Below are positions 22,761 through 34,161 of a stretch of DNA of 64,000 nucleotides, piece by piece (position 1 is the first letter of the stretch; each line of letters opens with the position of its first letter). This stretch comes from Diploptera punctata. Taxonomy: Eukaryota; Arthropoda; Insecta; Blattodea; Blaberidae. The translations under genes and the position numbers were made by a program. The stretch lies in contig JASPKZ010004956.1 in NCBI GenBank assembly GCA_030220185.1, positions 374,501-438,500 on the forward strand, in the 5' to 3' direction. Below the pieces are notes generated by a model. That model had not been told where the DNA came from. It did no database searches and saw nothing but the letters and a program-made list of their open reading frames with translations.

Positions 22761-23462
22761 CAGATAGTTATAACAAGTTCCATGTTCAATGATGTTTATT
22801 CTAATTAATTTTTGTCCTTTTATGCCGAGTTCCAATAAATGGCATGGATTTGTTTTCTCTGTTCATATCTTCAAATTATAATATTTTATTAGTTCCCATA
22901 ACTTATAAACTGGTTTTTGTAGTTTATTTGTTTAAGGAAGCTACAATGATCTGTTTATCATAAAATGTTAATCTCAGAGAGTTTGCCATGTACTAATGAA
23001 ATCAGCTACACATATATTAAAAAGTATTTGTGAACGTGGCCAACTTGTCGAAGTCCATTGTTGATTTCTATGCAAGTTTCTCCAGGACCATTTCCTTTAT
23101 CTATGAATTTTTAGATTCATAATTTTTTTAGATTAGAAAACTATGTCATTGACATTATTCTCTTTTAATTTATATGTTCCATATTTTATCAATCTCACAA
23201 CCCCATGGAGATAAGGTTTGAACATGGAATTAAATGGCTTCAAGCATGTCACTGTTCATGTCATTTACTCCAGAAACTCAGGTTATAACGCTTACATTAA
23301 TTTTTTTATGATTATTTCTACATGTTGCCACTCCTTACCTCACTGGGATTACTAGGGATCAAATATATGGTTAAATTTGAACAGTACTGTCGCCAATCAG
23401 CTAAGCGATCTCAGAATGTGTGGATTAGTTACTAATAATGGTAGTTTTAGGATTATTTTCAT

Positions 23463-23935
23463 TTTGTTTATTTTTTTTCACTCACCTCATACTTCATAAC
23501 TCCTAGCATACCCAGGGTTTCATCACATCCTTTGTGACATTCTCAGTGCTGTGTCACGTTCACAACTGACGTCCGGCTGCCTTCTATCCTGTAGACTGAC
23601 CTCCGCGCCATCTGATGGCTGACCGACGAACTTCCAAATCAGTCCTCTTTCCTTACAACCGGGTATTTCAAAATTCATAGTTGTATTTACATATGCAAGA
23701 ATGAAAATACAACTATGAATTTTGAAATACCCGGTTGTAAGGTAAGAGGACTGATTTGGAAGTTCATCGGTCAGCCATCAGATGGTGCAGACATCAGTCT
23801 GCAGGATAGAAGGCAGCCGGACGTCAGTTGTGAATGTGACACAGCATTGAGAATGTCACAAAGGATGTGATGAAACCCTGGGTATGCTAGGAGTTATGAA
23901 GTATGAGGTGAGTGAAATAAAAAATAAACAAATTA
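23463..23935. mobile_element. fold-back element with about 210-bp arms
   Basis: Near-perfect inverted repeat. The left arm contains 'cactcacctcatacttcata', 'cccagggtttcatcacatcc' and 'gacgtccggctgccttctat' in that order and ends near 'attcatagttgtattt'. The right arm mirrors it. The loop is about 17 bp ('acatatgcaagaatg'). The CTCACCTCATAC end motif is shared with 15712-15917, suggesting one family of different sizes. It interrupts the unit 2 sequence that is continuous at about 12340-12360. Confidence 0.85.
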
Positions 23936-24180
23936 AAAAACCTCATAGTGTTATTTCCTATCTTCATAACTTAATATTATTTTCAACCTTTCCCACATCT
24001 TATGGGTGCTAGGACACTAACATGTGCTGACATTACTTCTGTTCTGTGACCTACGATCTTTTGTGACCCTGGAAGCTATGGATTAATCATTAATATCAGT
24101 CTTTTGGTCATATTTTTTATTCTCTTAGATGTACCATTGTTATGTGTGATCTGAATTGTCTTTCTTCAGGTTTCCATTCC

Positions 24181-24879
24181 AAAACAGATTTTAGTAGCCG
24201 ATCCTTTTCAGGTACCATAAAACAGTAATGAATATTCAAGAAATAAGGAGTCTGATAAAAGCTATAAAATTAAGAAATAAGGAAATCATACCTGACCATA
24301 TCAAAATTGTGGATAATGAATCTACTGACAAGCTAGTTAAAAAGGATGTCATGATGGAAAATATAAAATGGCACAAGAAATAATTTTATTCATCCACATA
24401 ATGGATATTTGCCACAAATAAGACTCCAGTTATCTATTATTCTGTGTCCAGCCTAAGGAACATACTTGAGGAAAACAAATGGACGGGAAATCCCCGAAGC
24501 ATGTGACTGCTACAGTTACTGCAATTCATTCATGGCCAAAGCACAGTTCTGCGGAAGTGAGAAAATAGATCCTGTAAGCGATTAATATAATTACATATTC
24601 GAAGCTATTTATGTTAATTATAGTTGGTCAGAATACAATATACACCTATATGTTTCTTCGAAGTTTGGATTTTAACTAAAAATTTGCATTTGTTTTAAAT
24701 TGATTGTTTCTGGAGAGGAAGTTGAATTTTTAGTTAGAAATATGGTGGCTGTTGTATAGTTTATATCAACTTAACTCGGTGATGAAATGTGTGATCAAAA
24801 TTATAAAAAGCACCAAAAGAGAAATTGTTAAAGAGAGTGGTGAAAAACAGATGGTGTTAAATGTATTTAGTAACTTTAT
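24181..24879. other. non-coding DNA
   Basis: No recognised feature. Stretches such as 'gtggataatgaatctactgacaag' look faintly coding but carry stops. Confidence 0.45.
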
Positions 24880-25243
24880 GGAGCAGACTACATAACAGTG
24901 AACTACATGGTCTTTATAGGAAGCCAGATATAATTACAGTTAAGTCTCGTAGACTTGATGGGCAGGACATGTTGCGCATATGGGGAGTGAGCCGTGCATG
25001 GAAGCTTCTTGTAGGAAAGCCAGAGGGAGAACGCCCAGTTGGTAGACCAAGAATGAAGTGGGAGAACAACATTAACTATGATTTGAGGGAAGTAGATTAT
25101 ACAGGGAATGATTGGAAAACATTAGCTCAGGATAGGGATGTATGGAGAGATTATGTCTGCATGGCCATGAACCTACAGGTTCGATAGTGCCAGTGAATGA
25201 GTGAGTGAGTGAGTGTGTGTGTGTGTGTGTGTGAGTGAGTGTG
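24880..25243 (+). pseudogene. LINE family A, 5'-truncated 3' end
   Basis: Reads LHNSELHGLYRKPDII, then WKLLVGKPEGERPVGRPRMK, then WENNINYDLREVDYTGNDWK, ending at MNLQVR near 25187. It continues into the family 3' tail 'gtgccagtgaatgagtgagtgag', which grades into a (GT)n run. A typical dead-on-arrival LINE insertion. Confidence 0.85.
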
Positions 25244-25388
25244 ATCCTCTTCCATTCGCTGGACATGTCCAAATACTATCTTAATTGCTGAGTTTTAATA
25301 TAATGTAAAATAGTGTCTTCAATTATGTTTTTATTATTAATTTAACATTTCTCACTGAAAGATAAATTATATTTAAAGAGAATAATTT

Positions 25389-25462
25389 CGCCTAGATCGA
25401 GACTCGAACCCGGGACCTTTGGCTTGCCGGGCCAAATGCTCTACCAACTGAGCTACCGAGGC
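25389..25462 (-). tRNA. tRNA-like gene in second fold-back, left
   Basis: Minus strand GCCTCGGTAGCTCAGTTGG, box B GGTTCGAGTC, acceptor stem closing with CTAGGC. The anticodon arm is TTTGGC/GCCAAA with loop CCGGCAA (formally GGC), with C at the normally invariant U33. The arm is one base longer than standard, as in the first fold-back. Decoding function is doubtful. Confidence 0.55.
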
Positions 25463-25692
25463 GAGTTGCGATATAGACGCAAATTTTTCTCTTATATACG
25501 TTGCAATTCCCTCTCACCAAATGCTTTGAAACCATTGCTTCTATCTTTGCAAATGGCGGCTTCTTAGTTAAGAAGACATTTATTGGGAATTTAACATTAC
25601 TTTATAAAGCTAGTAAGGCCTCTAGTGACGTTTTTACTATTAAATAAACATTTCTCACTGAAAAATAAATTATGTTTGAAGAGAACAATTTT

Positions 25693-25730
25693 CGCCTAGA
25701 CCGAGACTCGAACCCGGGACCTTTGACTTT
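25693..25730 (-). other. truncated tRNA-like 3' half
   Basis: Carries only the T arm and acceptor 3' strand (minus: ...GTCCCGGGTTCGAGTCTCGG...CTAGGC), cut off at the anticodon arm where 'cttttcaaagcatttgg' begins. Confidence 0.6.
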
Positions 25731-25797
25731 TCAAAGCATTTGGTGAGAGGGAATTACAACGTATATAAGAGAAAAATTTGCATTTAGATCGCAACTC

Positions 25798-25871
25798 GCC
25801 TTGGTAGCTCAGTTGGTAGAGCATTTGGCCCGGCAAGCCAAAGGTCCCAGATTCGAGTCTCGGTCTAGGCA
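25798..25871 (+). tRNA. tRNA-like gene in second fold-back, right
   Basis: Starts GCCTTGGTAGCTCAGTTGG. Box B is altered to GATTCGAGTC. The acceptor strand CTAGGC is followed by T5 at 25876-25880. Same unusual anticodon arm as 25389-25462. Confidence 0.55.
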
Positions 25872-25904
25872 AACATTTTTCTCTTCAAATATAATTTATC
25901 TTTT

Positions 25905-26340
25905 AGTGTCTTCAATCTTCATTTCCTCCCTTATAACTGAGCTCCTTATATTTGATTAAATTCTGATGAATATACATTGTAGGGCTTACAATAAATGAGT
26001 GTTTATATTTTGTAAGATGTGTTGCTTGGAGTTACTGACATACAACTAACCTGAATTATCTGAAGCAATAGGAATATCTTATTATTTTTTTTAAATTAAA
26101 CATAATGTGAGAGACTCATGATATTTTTAATAAGGATTGGGAAGATGGGAGTTCTCATGTCAAGCACAGATATTCTCACAGCACAACATTAAAACATGTA
26201 CAATTTTTGTTTGACACCTATTAAATGTAAGCTGTAAGCAATAACAACCAAGAGTGCACAAATTTGTGAACCTGAATGTTGACATAATGGATGAAGAATA
26301 ATATAAAATTGAAGCTCCATAAATTAATATATCACATATT
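25905..26340. other. AT-rich non-coding DNA
   Basis: Nothing recognised. Confidence 0.5.
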
Positions 26341-26350
26341 ATATTAAAAA

Positions 26351-26691
26351 TGTCCACTGCTGTGGTCTCGAGGTAGCATGCTGCCTTGTCACGCAGCGGG
26401 CCCGGGTTCGATACCTGGTCAGGACAGTTTTTCTGGGTGAGGTTTTTATCGGGGTTTTTCCTCACCTGTAAGACAAATGTCAGGAAAACTTTAAGGCTCA
26501 AACATTCCCCGAAATCATATGGCCATCATCATCACCCTTATCATTATCGTCATCATCATCCTTCACCGGTGCGGAAAGCAACGGGAAGCTGCCACACCTA
26601 CACTTCCCTACTAAAGCTGCAAGCATAGCATGAAAATGCTATGAATGCAGTGAAGGACCTGCCTTCGGGGAGAATTACTATGGATGGATGG
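26351..26691 (+). mobile_element. tRNA-derived SINE, family S1
   Basis: Full-length copy with a perfect 10-bp target duplication ATATTAAAAA at 26341-26350 and 26692-26701. The head is CTGTGGTCTCGAGGTAG with box B GGGTTCGATACC, the body has TCGGGGTTTTTCCTCACCTG, and the tail is (ATGG)n. Same family as 8709-9043. Confidence 0.92.
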
Positions 26692-27689
26692 ATATTAAAA
26701 AGTAAAAAAAACTTTATAAATCTTTGTATAGACTTGAAAAGAAATGACATAATACATGTAATGTATAAGTTTGCATTTATACATTACTGATATTAAAGTG
26801 ACAGGTTAAAAAAATTCTCTCCACTGATAAAATGTTGTTAACCTTTAAGCACCCAAGTTTAAATGGCCAGGTAACGGCAGGCTGCCCGGGTTTAAATGTC
26901 CACCTAGATTTTAAACTCGTTGGCTTTTGACTATAACTTTGCTAATTTTATTAACTCATATTTTAGAATCTGTGGGGGTCACAAACATCAAACAACGTTT
27001 AAAGTGTTAAATATTATTGTAAAATCGGTGGTATTCATGGCAAAAACTCGTAGTGATATTTATACCATAGAGATAATTTTTAAATTCACGATAGTTACCA
27101 AATAACTTTAAGGACTTTAGAGTGTTGTGAATCAGGTTAGAAGTGAAAAACTATATTCCAACCCTCGTTCATTCTTTTGTTTAGAATTCGTCTTATGTTG
27201 CATTTGGTCAGTTTTCCCCCAAAGCAGAAAAGGTTTGAAAAAAAAAAGCAGGTCACATTCCACCCACAGCCCATATTCATTCACAGTTTTGTGACTCAGA
27301 GTGAAGTTTACGATATGTCTGGTACAAAATCACTAAGTTCCGCTGAAATACAAGACATTCTTGGACTGTGGCAATGACGAAGACGATAACATTGGTAATC
27401 ACAAGCTACAATCAACTGACACTTGTAGCTGTGAGACACCTGACTTTTGTCAGGTCTTGGGTTCGTGAAACTAGAATTGACAGTGAAGAAAATTGAACTC
27501 TTCCCCCTGACATGACAGAATCAGAAATGTACCTTTTTCTTGGCCTAATTATTCTAATGGGATACGAGGTGTTGTAGGATAGTAAGACCTAAGAGAAAAG
27601 GGATGCCTAATAATCTAAGAATAATAATAATTCCATGGTGCGACGGGTCTAGAAGGCCCTTAGCCTACCAGCCAGCTGCTGGCCACACA

Positions 27690-27785
27690 CCCACATGTGT
27701 CAATCACAAAGGTAGATGATCATGTAGTCAGTGCATGGGTGACATGTGGTCAGCATGTCGAGTCCCCCAGCCGTTATAGCTGGTT
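27690..27785 (+). repeat. interspersed repeat R1, copy 2
   Basis: Resembles 10890-11000: 'acatgtgtcaatca...gatgatcatg...gacatgtggtcagc...gttatagctggttt'. Class unknown. Confidence 0.45.
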
Positions 27786-27854
27786 TACTCAACCAAGAAA
27801 TTACTTTTTCGTTTGTTAGACTTGACCATTCTATAGTTTCCTTCTTCTGACTTC

Positions 27855-28140
27855 ATTGGTGCCAAAACAACACATAGAGACTTAGACTTATCAGATACAT
27901 TTTGCAACAGGCTGAAAGAACACTCTGTAGACGACTCCCTGGTAGACCTAGTACATTGAGTACAGACATTTTGTGATTTGAAGTCAACATTGGGCCAAAA
28001 CACACATAGAGACTTCCGACTTAGACTTGTCAGAGACTTTTTGAAACAGTCTGGTAGAACACCCTGTAGATGACTCCCTGGTTGGTAGACCTAGTATATT
28101 GAGTACAGACATTTCGTGACTTGAAGTTAACTTTAGTCAA
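27855..28140 (+). repeat. about 140-bp tandem duplication in piggyBac coding DNA
   Basis: The block 'gccaaaacaacacatagagacttag...ttgaagtcaacattgg' is repeated directly at about 27992-28137, with a few extra bases in the second copy ('ggttggtagacc', 'gttaacttt'). Confidence 0.85.
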
Positions 28141-28800
28141 CATTGGCCAGTAGCTTTACAAAGACTAATTTGTTGTGTGTGTTCGGCACAGGGAATCAGA
28201 AAAGTGTGCAAGTGAAGTGTAAAAAGTGTGATGTCAGTTTGTGTACTCGTGATTGTTTCGAGACTTATCACACAAAAACAAACCTTTGATAAACAAATGC
28301 TATCTTCACATCAAGCTGCCAAGCGTCTGATAACCCTGAAAAAAAGGTATGTAACAAAAGTAGTATTATCCAGTATAATTTCAAACAACCAAACAGCTTC
28401 GCTTGCCCAGAACCCATACGCTGGGTCTGCGGGCAGACTGGACGTACAATTTAAAACCCAGCATATGGGCTCGTGGGCATGCCTGAAAGTAATAAAATTA
28501 TCAATTTAAAGAAATTAGACTGACTGTCATCTCTATCATAAATAAGTTAATAAAATGTTAAGTGTGCCTTCAGGATTGAATGACTAATAGAACTTTAACA
28601 AATTGATGTTGGTAGTTTTGCTGATAAGAAATTATCACAAAGATATCATTCAGTGTGGACAGTGGTGTAATATTTATGTATAATGATTTATTTCTAGTCT
28701 TGGCGTTGTAGTGTATTTATTTACACAAATGTTATTTTAATGCAACAAAAATTAAAAAATGTTGTATAACTATTTTAACCCTGAAATTAATGATTTTTAA

Positions 28801-30100
28801 CACATTGGTGATGGGCCACGGAGATCTCCGTGTTTAAATGTCCAGCGATATACTACGGGCCACGGAGATTTCCGTTTTTACGTTTTGTATGGTTTCCCTG
28901 CCACTTCGCTTTTGAAAGAAGCATGCAATTTTGTTTTTTCTCATTGTGAAATAAATTTTAGTTTTTTTTTACCCCTCTCTTCTCTTTTATGAAATTTCCA
29001 TCTTTAGAGAAAGCGGTGTTTACAGTTTTAAGATAGACGGCTGTGTGAAATATGGAATTTTGGTGCCGGTAGTTAGGCGATTATGGGATACGTATGTAAA
29101 ATATGTTGCAGAGGGGAAAAATGAGAAGAAACACTTTTTTGCGTTCTGGAGCCGAATTTATATCCATAGCATCCTGTCTACCAAGATAATTATTATAGTA
29201 GTGTGACTATAGCTGAAAATTTGCTTGAAAGGAAGACAAGAGTTTGTGGAACAATAAGGATTAACAGAGGATTTCCAAAATCATTTGTGGAAGCAGGAAA
29301 TAAACTCAACCAGGAGAAAGTTTATTTTGTATAAGGGGGAAGTTTTGCTTCAAACATTGAAAGATAAAAGAGACGTAAGAATGATTAGCACATTACATTA
29401 GGCAACATGAGAGTGGTAGGGGTAAAGTTGTAAAAATGCCCTATTGAATACTTCAATATAACAAGTATGTGAAGGGCGTAGACAGGGCTGACCAGTACCT
29501 ATCATATTACTACATCCTTAGAAAAACAGTGAAATGGAGCAAGAAAGATGTATTGGGGCTTCTGATTTTTTGTACACTCTTTAATGCTTTCAGGGTCTAT
29601 AAATTTCAAAACCCTAACAACAAAATGTCAAACAGAAGTTTTTTGCTTCAAACAGCCTCTTGTTTGGCAGTCGTGAAATTAGGAATAGATGACAGGAAAG
29701 AGGAAGAAAGACAGAGAGAATATGAAACCACTTCTAGGACATCACGTCAAAACCCACCATGAAGGCTGAGACATGAAGAAACATAAATTAACACCAATTA
29801 CTGGAAGGAAAAAAATACCCCTCCAAAAAATAAAGAAAAGAAACTCGCTATATTATGCTCTTTTGCATTGTGTCTTTACATAAAAGGAATGTTTCCAACA
29901 CTATCACACCCTCAATTTATACTAGAAGGTGAGAACATTAATAAAGAATTACTTATGTATTATTGTTATTGACTGTAAATATATTGATGTAAAAACCACA
30001 CTGTGCTAGCGCAGTTTAAAATTTATAAATCCACCCCACTGACAGAAATGTCCGGTCTAGCAGAGGTGAGTGGAACGCACAGCTGTTGGTCACCAATGTG
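28801..30100 (+). mobile_element. piggyBac-like element (family B2), internally deleted
   Basis: Flanked by TTAA at 28797-28800 and 30101-30104. The ends are CACATTGGTGA and, inverted, CACATTGGTGA, a perfect match. The 1,300-bp length implies loss of about half the transposase. Sub-terminal repeats 'ggccacggaga.ttccgt' appear twice near the left end (28815-28878). Same family as 53058-56233. Confidence 0.92.
29190..29762 (+). pseudogene. piggyBac transposase C-terminal half
   Basis: The decayed upstream part has LAENLLERKTRVCGTIRINR, the conserved CGT.R.NR block (about 29207-29270). The open stretch 29463-29762 has VKGVDRADQYLSYY, a signature holding a catalytic aspartate (GVD..DQ), followed by KKDVLGLLIFCTLFNAF. 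Stops and frameshifts lie between them and the C-terminal cysteine finger is absent. Not functional. Confidence 0.85.
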
Positions 30101-30104
30101 TTAA

Positions 30105-30711
30105 TTAATTTTACCTGTAAAGATGAAAAAGAAAGACAATACTATTTATTGTCATGGTCACTCTAACAAGTTAGATATTAAATCATAAATGCTTATTGTT
30201 AGAACATAAGAAATAACTCCACTTATTTTCCAAATATACATAAAAATACATCCATAATCATTACATTGCACACATAATTATTTTTAATATCGCATTCTAC
30301 AAACTCCTTGCATTAAAATACTGTTAAATTGTGTAAATAATTGTATCATCTTGTATTCTACCATCCTGTTGTTCATTAAATTAAGATTATCTTAAAAAAA
30401 TATTTTGTTCCTTAGTTGGAAAATATAAAAAAAAAGAATGGCCCGACTCTTCATCTCGAATATTTTAAGTTCTAATGCGCGATTCACACGAGTAAACTAA
30501 TTGCGCAGTAGAGATACAGTATGTTTGCCTTCTTCCCTTAAAGAATATTCTTTCAAGCACAGCAAGCCAGAGAACGCTTAGTATGCAAGAGGTCACAGGT
30601 TCAATTCCCAATGAGGTTAAATTTTTTAATTGTTAAAATGCTTTCTGTTTTATTCTGTCTTTCTATTCTTAAACTAAAAAAAGATCATTATTGTTGTTGT
30701 TGTTATTATTA

Positions 30712-30751
<40 letters not shown>

Positions 30752-31802
30752 GTCCACCATCTGTTTGAACTACTATTAGGCTGAACTTGACATATATAAA
30801 GTAAATATTTTGATTCAGGGGTGAAACTTTTTCCACAGTAATACATAATAAATAAATAAACACATAATTTTATGAAGCTATATTATATTTTATTACATAA
30901 ATTTATAGCATTATTATTAAAACATAATACTGCACACATTATTAAATTTATACCGGTAGCTAAATAGTGTTATATAGTTTATGATGGCAGGAATATTACT
31001 TAATATTGTGTAAAGTGGACATACATTAGTGGCAGGAATTAAATGTTATCGGATGTATTTTGCGAAAATACACATGGATTAAAAAAAAACATTGTCGTAT
31101 TCGAACCCTGGCTCTCATATATATATCTTCTTTTTGTAATTGGTTTAACAATCTACGCTACTTGAACGTGGATAAATCCTGGTTGCTTGTTTACTTTTAC
31201 ACTTTTACAGAGTTGAACTTTATGTGAAATGTTGCAATTTGAGTAATATTGCATTTGTCGAACACTCGTAAATATCTAGAAACATGTCTCCTTCACTGTT
31301 CTTTAACTGTTTAAGACTATTAAAACCAAATACAGCGTATTTAACAATTACCTCGTGAATCAAAGCTTTAGTTCTTCGGGCATGTGCAGTGGGCCATAAC
31401 AGGGACTCCGCTTTTTGAAATGGCTATTCTTTTTTTGCTAAATATAAATTGAAAACATGGTAATAGTCTAAAATCCAGGATCATTGATGACCTCCATTAA
31501 ATATGTAAATTATTTTAAAATTAAATATATATCACACATAAATTAAAGTAAAACCTTTCTTAACTGAATTGTTCTAGTTAATATGTTTCAACTTTCTAAA
31601 AAATAGATATATAGCACATAGAGTTACAAATTATGTACTACTATGTGCTATCAAAGTTTAGAATGTAATATTTTGAAACTTCAATAAATTTTCATTTCTT
31701 AAATTTTAAATGGCTAACCAAGTAGAATTTTTTATATATTTATTACAGCCTAGCCAGTTGATTTTATGCTATTAATTTTTTAAGTTAATGTTTTTATCTT
31801 CG

Positions 31803-31835
<33 letters not shown>

Positions 31836-32449
31836 TCGATTGTTCAATCTGCATAAGAAAACGTTTGATAATGTCCAAAATGGATATTTGGAAATATTCA
31901 TATTGTTTTCTGAGCGGAAAAAGAAATAATGCTATCTAAATAATAAGTGTATATCTATAATGCAAATACTGATCGTATTGGTTTTAGATAAAGCTAAAAT
32001 ATGCTTCTCATCTGCCATACTTAATTCCTGCAGCCAGGGCAACATATCACAAGTAACCGTCTTTGTAACCCTTCGTTCAGAGTAGACAAATGTGGCTATA
32101 TTTCTCATAAACACATGCATTCCTTTTCCATACCTAGAGAACCTGCTTTTTGACTTTCATTTGTTTGTGTAGTTGTACATTCTGCTACTCTGAACTAAAA
32201 ATTAATATGAACCACTTTTTCATTCATTGTATTTCAAGCAAACGTTTTAGGTGTCACTGTACATTATTTTTTCTCGTAGTACTGTACTGATTTATTTTGA
32301 CAATGTATCATTCAAAATTTGGTTTTATTTTTCTTCATCTTCTATAGGATGTTCTCATTATCAATTAGGCTTATCCAACTTAGTCTCCTTGAGACATCTC
32401 TACTCTTCCAGCATATTTCATTCATGTTTAGTGTCCATTCTACTCCTCT
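30105..32449. other. AT-rich non-coding DNA with microsatellites
   Basis: Contains a tRNA-like 3' half at about 30560-30625 ('cttagtatgcaagaggtcacaggttcaattccc'), (ATT)n at 30690-30750 and (TA)n at 31806-31833. No coding signal. Confidence 0.5.
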
Positions 32450-34062
32450 TGCCTGTGACTGTTTCATAACTGGTCTATCATTCTTGTTTCTTGTTTCTCC
32501 CAGTGGTAACTTCCCACTTCTTGTTTTATTTCGAAAGTTCTTATTGATAGTCTCAACAATGCCATACACTTAACATGAACAGATTAATCTCAAGGGAATG
32601 TGATTGGAGGGACTACCACAAGAATGTTGCAAATGAGAATAAAAAAAATGTGAATAGTTGATAGGGAAGATGAAGATTGACATGGACCCGTCATAAGAGA
32701 TGAACAATATTGAAGAATGGTCCAAATGGCAGTCCTCTATGCAGAGGTTGAGCCTAATCATTGTTAATATTCTGTCTCAGGTGACGTTTTGCTACTGATC
32801 TACTTCTTGCAGTGTCATCTTCACCAGGAATTACCTAGATATATGTAGTTATTGCCAGAGTTCCCTATATACTTTAGTGGAAGTTAACTGCAGGATGAGG
32901 TGGTCTGACACTTATTACTTTTCAAACTCATACATGTGATGCCACAGGGTAATATACATACATAAACTAGATATTGTATTATTTCAGGATTGAGTTTATT
33001 TTCTAGGCGTGTACACATTACTGTATCGCCAGTTACACATTTGCCATGGTGAGATGAGGTTTTGTGTTTGGAACTTTTATTACCAATCCACCAAACTCAT
33101 ATAAATGACAACTTGTACTTTAAATTTACACACAAGTAAGCTGTTGTCACAGCTTACCATAGGGTCGTATTATCATAACAGAACATCACAGGTGATGGTG
33201 TAAAACTCCCCAATAACTTAATTTAATTCTATAAACTATGACTGACATAGCACTTGCCAAATTTCCGTACCAGTTAATTCTCTTTTAAAGTTTATCTATT
33301 ACATTTTTATTTTATAGTCTGTGACGAGTCCACTTGCTGCAGATTCACAGCTCACTATATCACTGTCACTACACAACTGACTTGCTCTCGTCTCTAACAG
33401 CAGATTATATAGAGTGGGGAAGAAAATTTATTGGCTTGTGATCAAGATTTTTCCAGTACGGATGCTTCTGTTAATCAAATTTACCGACACGGAGGGTCGA
33501 AGCTTATAGAAATCTCCAGAATGGAAGTCTATGAGTCAACGACTCATGAATCTGTTTCTACCAATGCGAGACCACTATTTTCGCCGCCATCTGCCAAATT
33601 CAAACATAGCTATTACAATGTGTCACACTATTATACAAGGGTTGAATAAAAAGTAGTGACATCTCCTCACGCTTCCCACAGCCCTTGATTAAAATCTTGT
33701 GAAATATGACCTTGTGCTACTTCAAATTTTAACACGAACATTGCTCTGGTTTGAAAAAACATGTTAGAGTGTGTCTATAGTTAACGGAGCTACAGAACAC
33801 CAGTAAATAATGAACAGTAGTTGCCACTAACTGCACAAGCTCATCCAACATTCTGCCATCAGCTCAACACAGTCATACGACTGCTGCATGTTTGGAATAT
33901 TGACACCATTTTACATTACTAAATTTAGACCATTTTTATCCTTATAAAATGTTTATAGATTCTTTAAGGTGCCTAAAAAATATTGTATATGAATTTTGAA
34001 GCATTCTCAATAGAAAATAAGATTTTATGTCATAATGATATATTGTGGCTTTCATCTTACAG

Positions 34063-34161
34063 GATGTGAAAGAGGAAATTAAATCAGAAGGAGAGGAACA
34101 AACTGAGTATAATGATATCAAACAGGAAACACTTACACCTTCAGAGGAAGCAGAAATCGAG
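34063..34161 (+). CDS. SUMO-motif cassette exon, copy 3 (zinc-finger gene)
   Basis: A 99-bp phase-0 exon between ttcatcttacag and gtaatg. The frame is open and the three lysine motifs VKEE, IKSE and IKQE are unchanged. Differences against copy 1: ETF becomes ETL, and SEESELE becomes SEEAEIE. This copy lies closest to the zinc-finger exon at 45653 (11.5 kb downstream), so in the simplest transcript it would splice GAG|GTG onto that exon. It is less diverged than its introns, which hints at constraint. Confidence 0.72.

Larger units (their letters stand above)
18409..24180 (+). repeat. duplicated exon-cassette unit 2
   Basis: Parallel to unit 1: start block at 18409, PLE pair 18706-19566, intron-like DNA 19583-20527, exon copy 2, then a long downstream part (20627-24180). 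The downstream part is shared with unit 3 ('cagatattggtgcttcagtctttgcagatggtgta' at 21160 against 36032) and with unit 0 (21895-24150). It contains a LINE fragment and a fold-back element as later insertions. Confidence 0.8.
25359..25904. mobile_element. second tRNA-like fold-back locus (three tRNA-like units)
   Basis: The outer arms (25359-about 25570 and about 25735-25904) are inverted copies of each other. Each has a tRNA-like gene pointing outward and inner sequence ending 'aatgctttgaaaccattgcttct...aatggcggcttctt', the same plan and partly the same sequence as 6866-7341. A third, truncated unit (25660-25735, minus) sits between them, giving a dimer-plus-partial arrangement and a direct repeat of 'aacatttctcactgaaa.ataaatta'. 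Confidence 0.75.
27315..28290 (+). pseudogene. piggyBac transposase fragments
   Basis: The N-terminal part includes MSGTKSLSSAEIQDIL (27315) and MTESEMYLFLGLIILMGY (about 27513-27565), the FLGL..LMG block of the piggyBac DDE domain. The C-terminal part at about 28160-28290 reads VKCKKCDVSLCTRDCFETYH, the cysteine-rich finger that ends piggyBac transposases. The DDE core between them is missing or scrambled, with stops throughout. Confidence 0.75.
26842..28488 (+). mobile_element. piggyBac-like element, decayed (family B1)
   Basis: The left end follows TTAA (26838-26841) and reads CCTTTAAGCACCCAAG. The right end near 28488 (inverted: ACTTTCAGGCATGCCC) is a diverged match followed by GTAA instead of TTAA. 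Between lie N-terminal and C-terminal transposase remnants. Length is about 1.65 kb against about 2.4 kb for autonomous relatives. Repeat R1 is inserted at about 27600-27785, and a ~140-bp segment is doubled at 27855-28140. Confidence 0.7.

Noticed and set aside
30560..30625. tRNA gene candidate
   Set aside because: Box B is good (GGTTCAATTCC) but the acceptor and D arms do not form; at best a tRNA-derived scrap.
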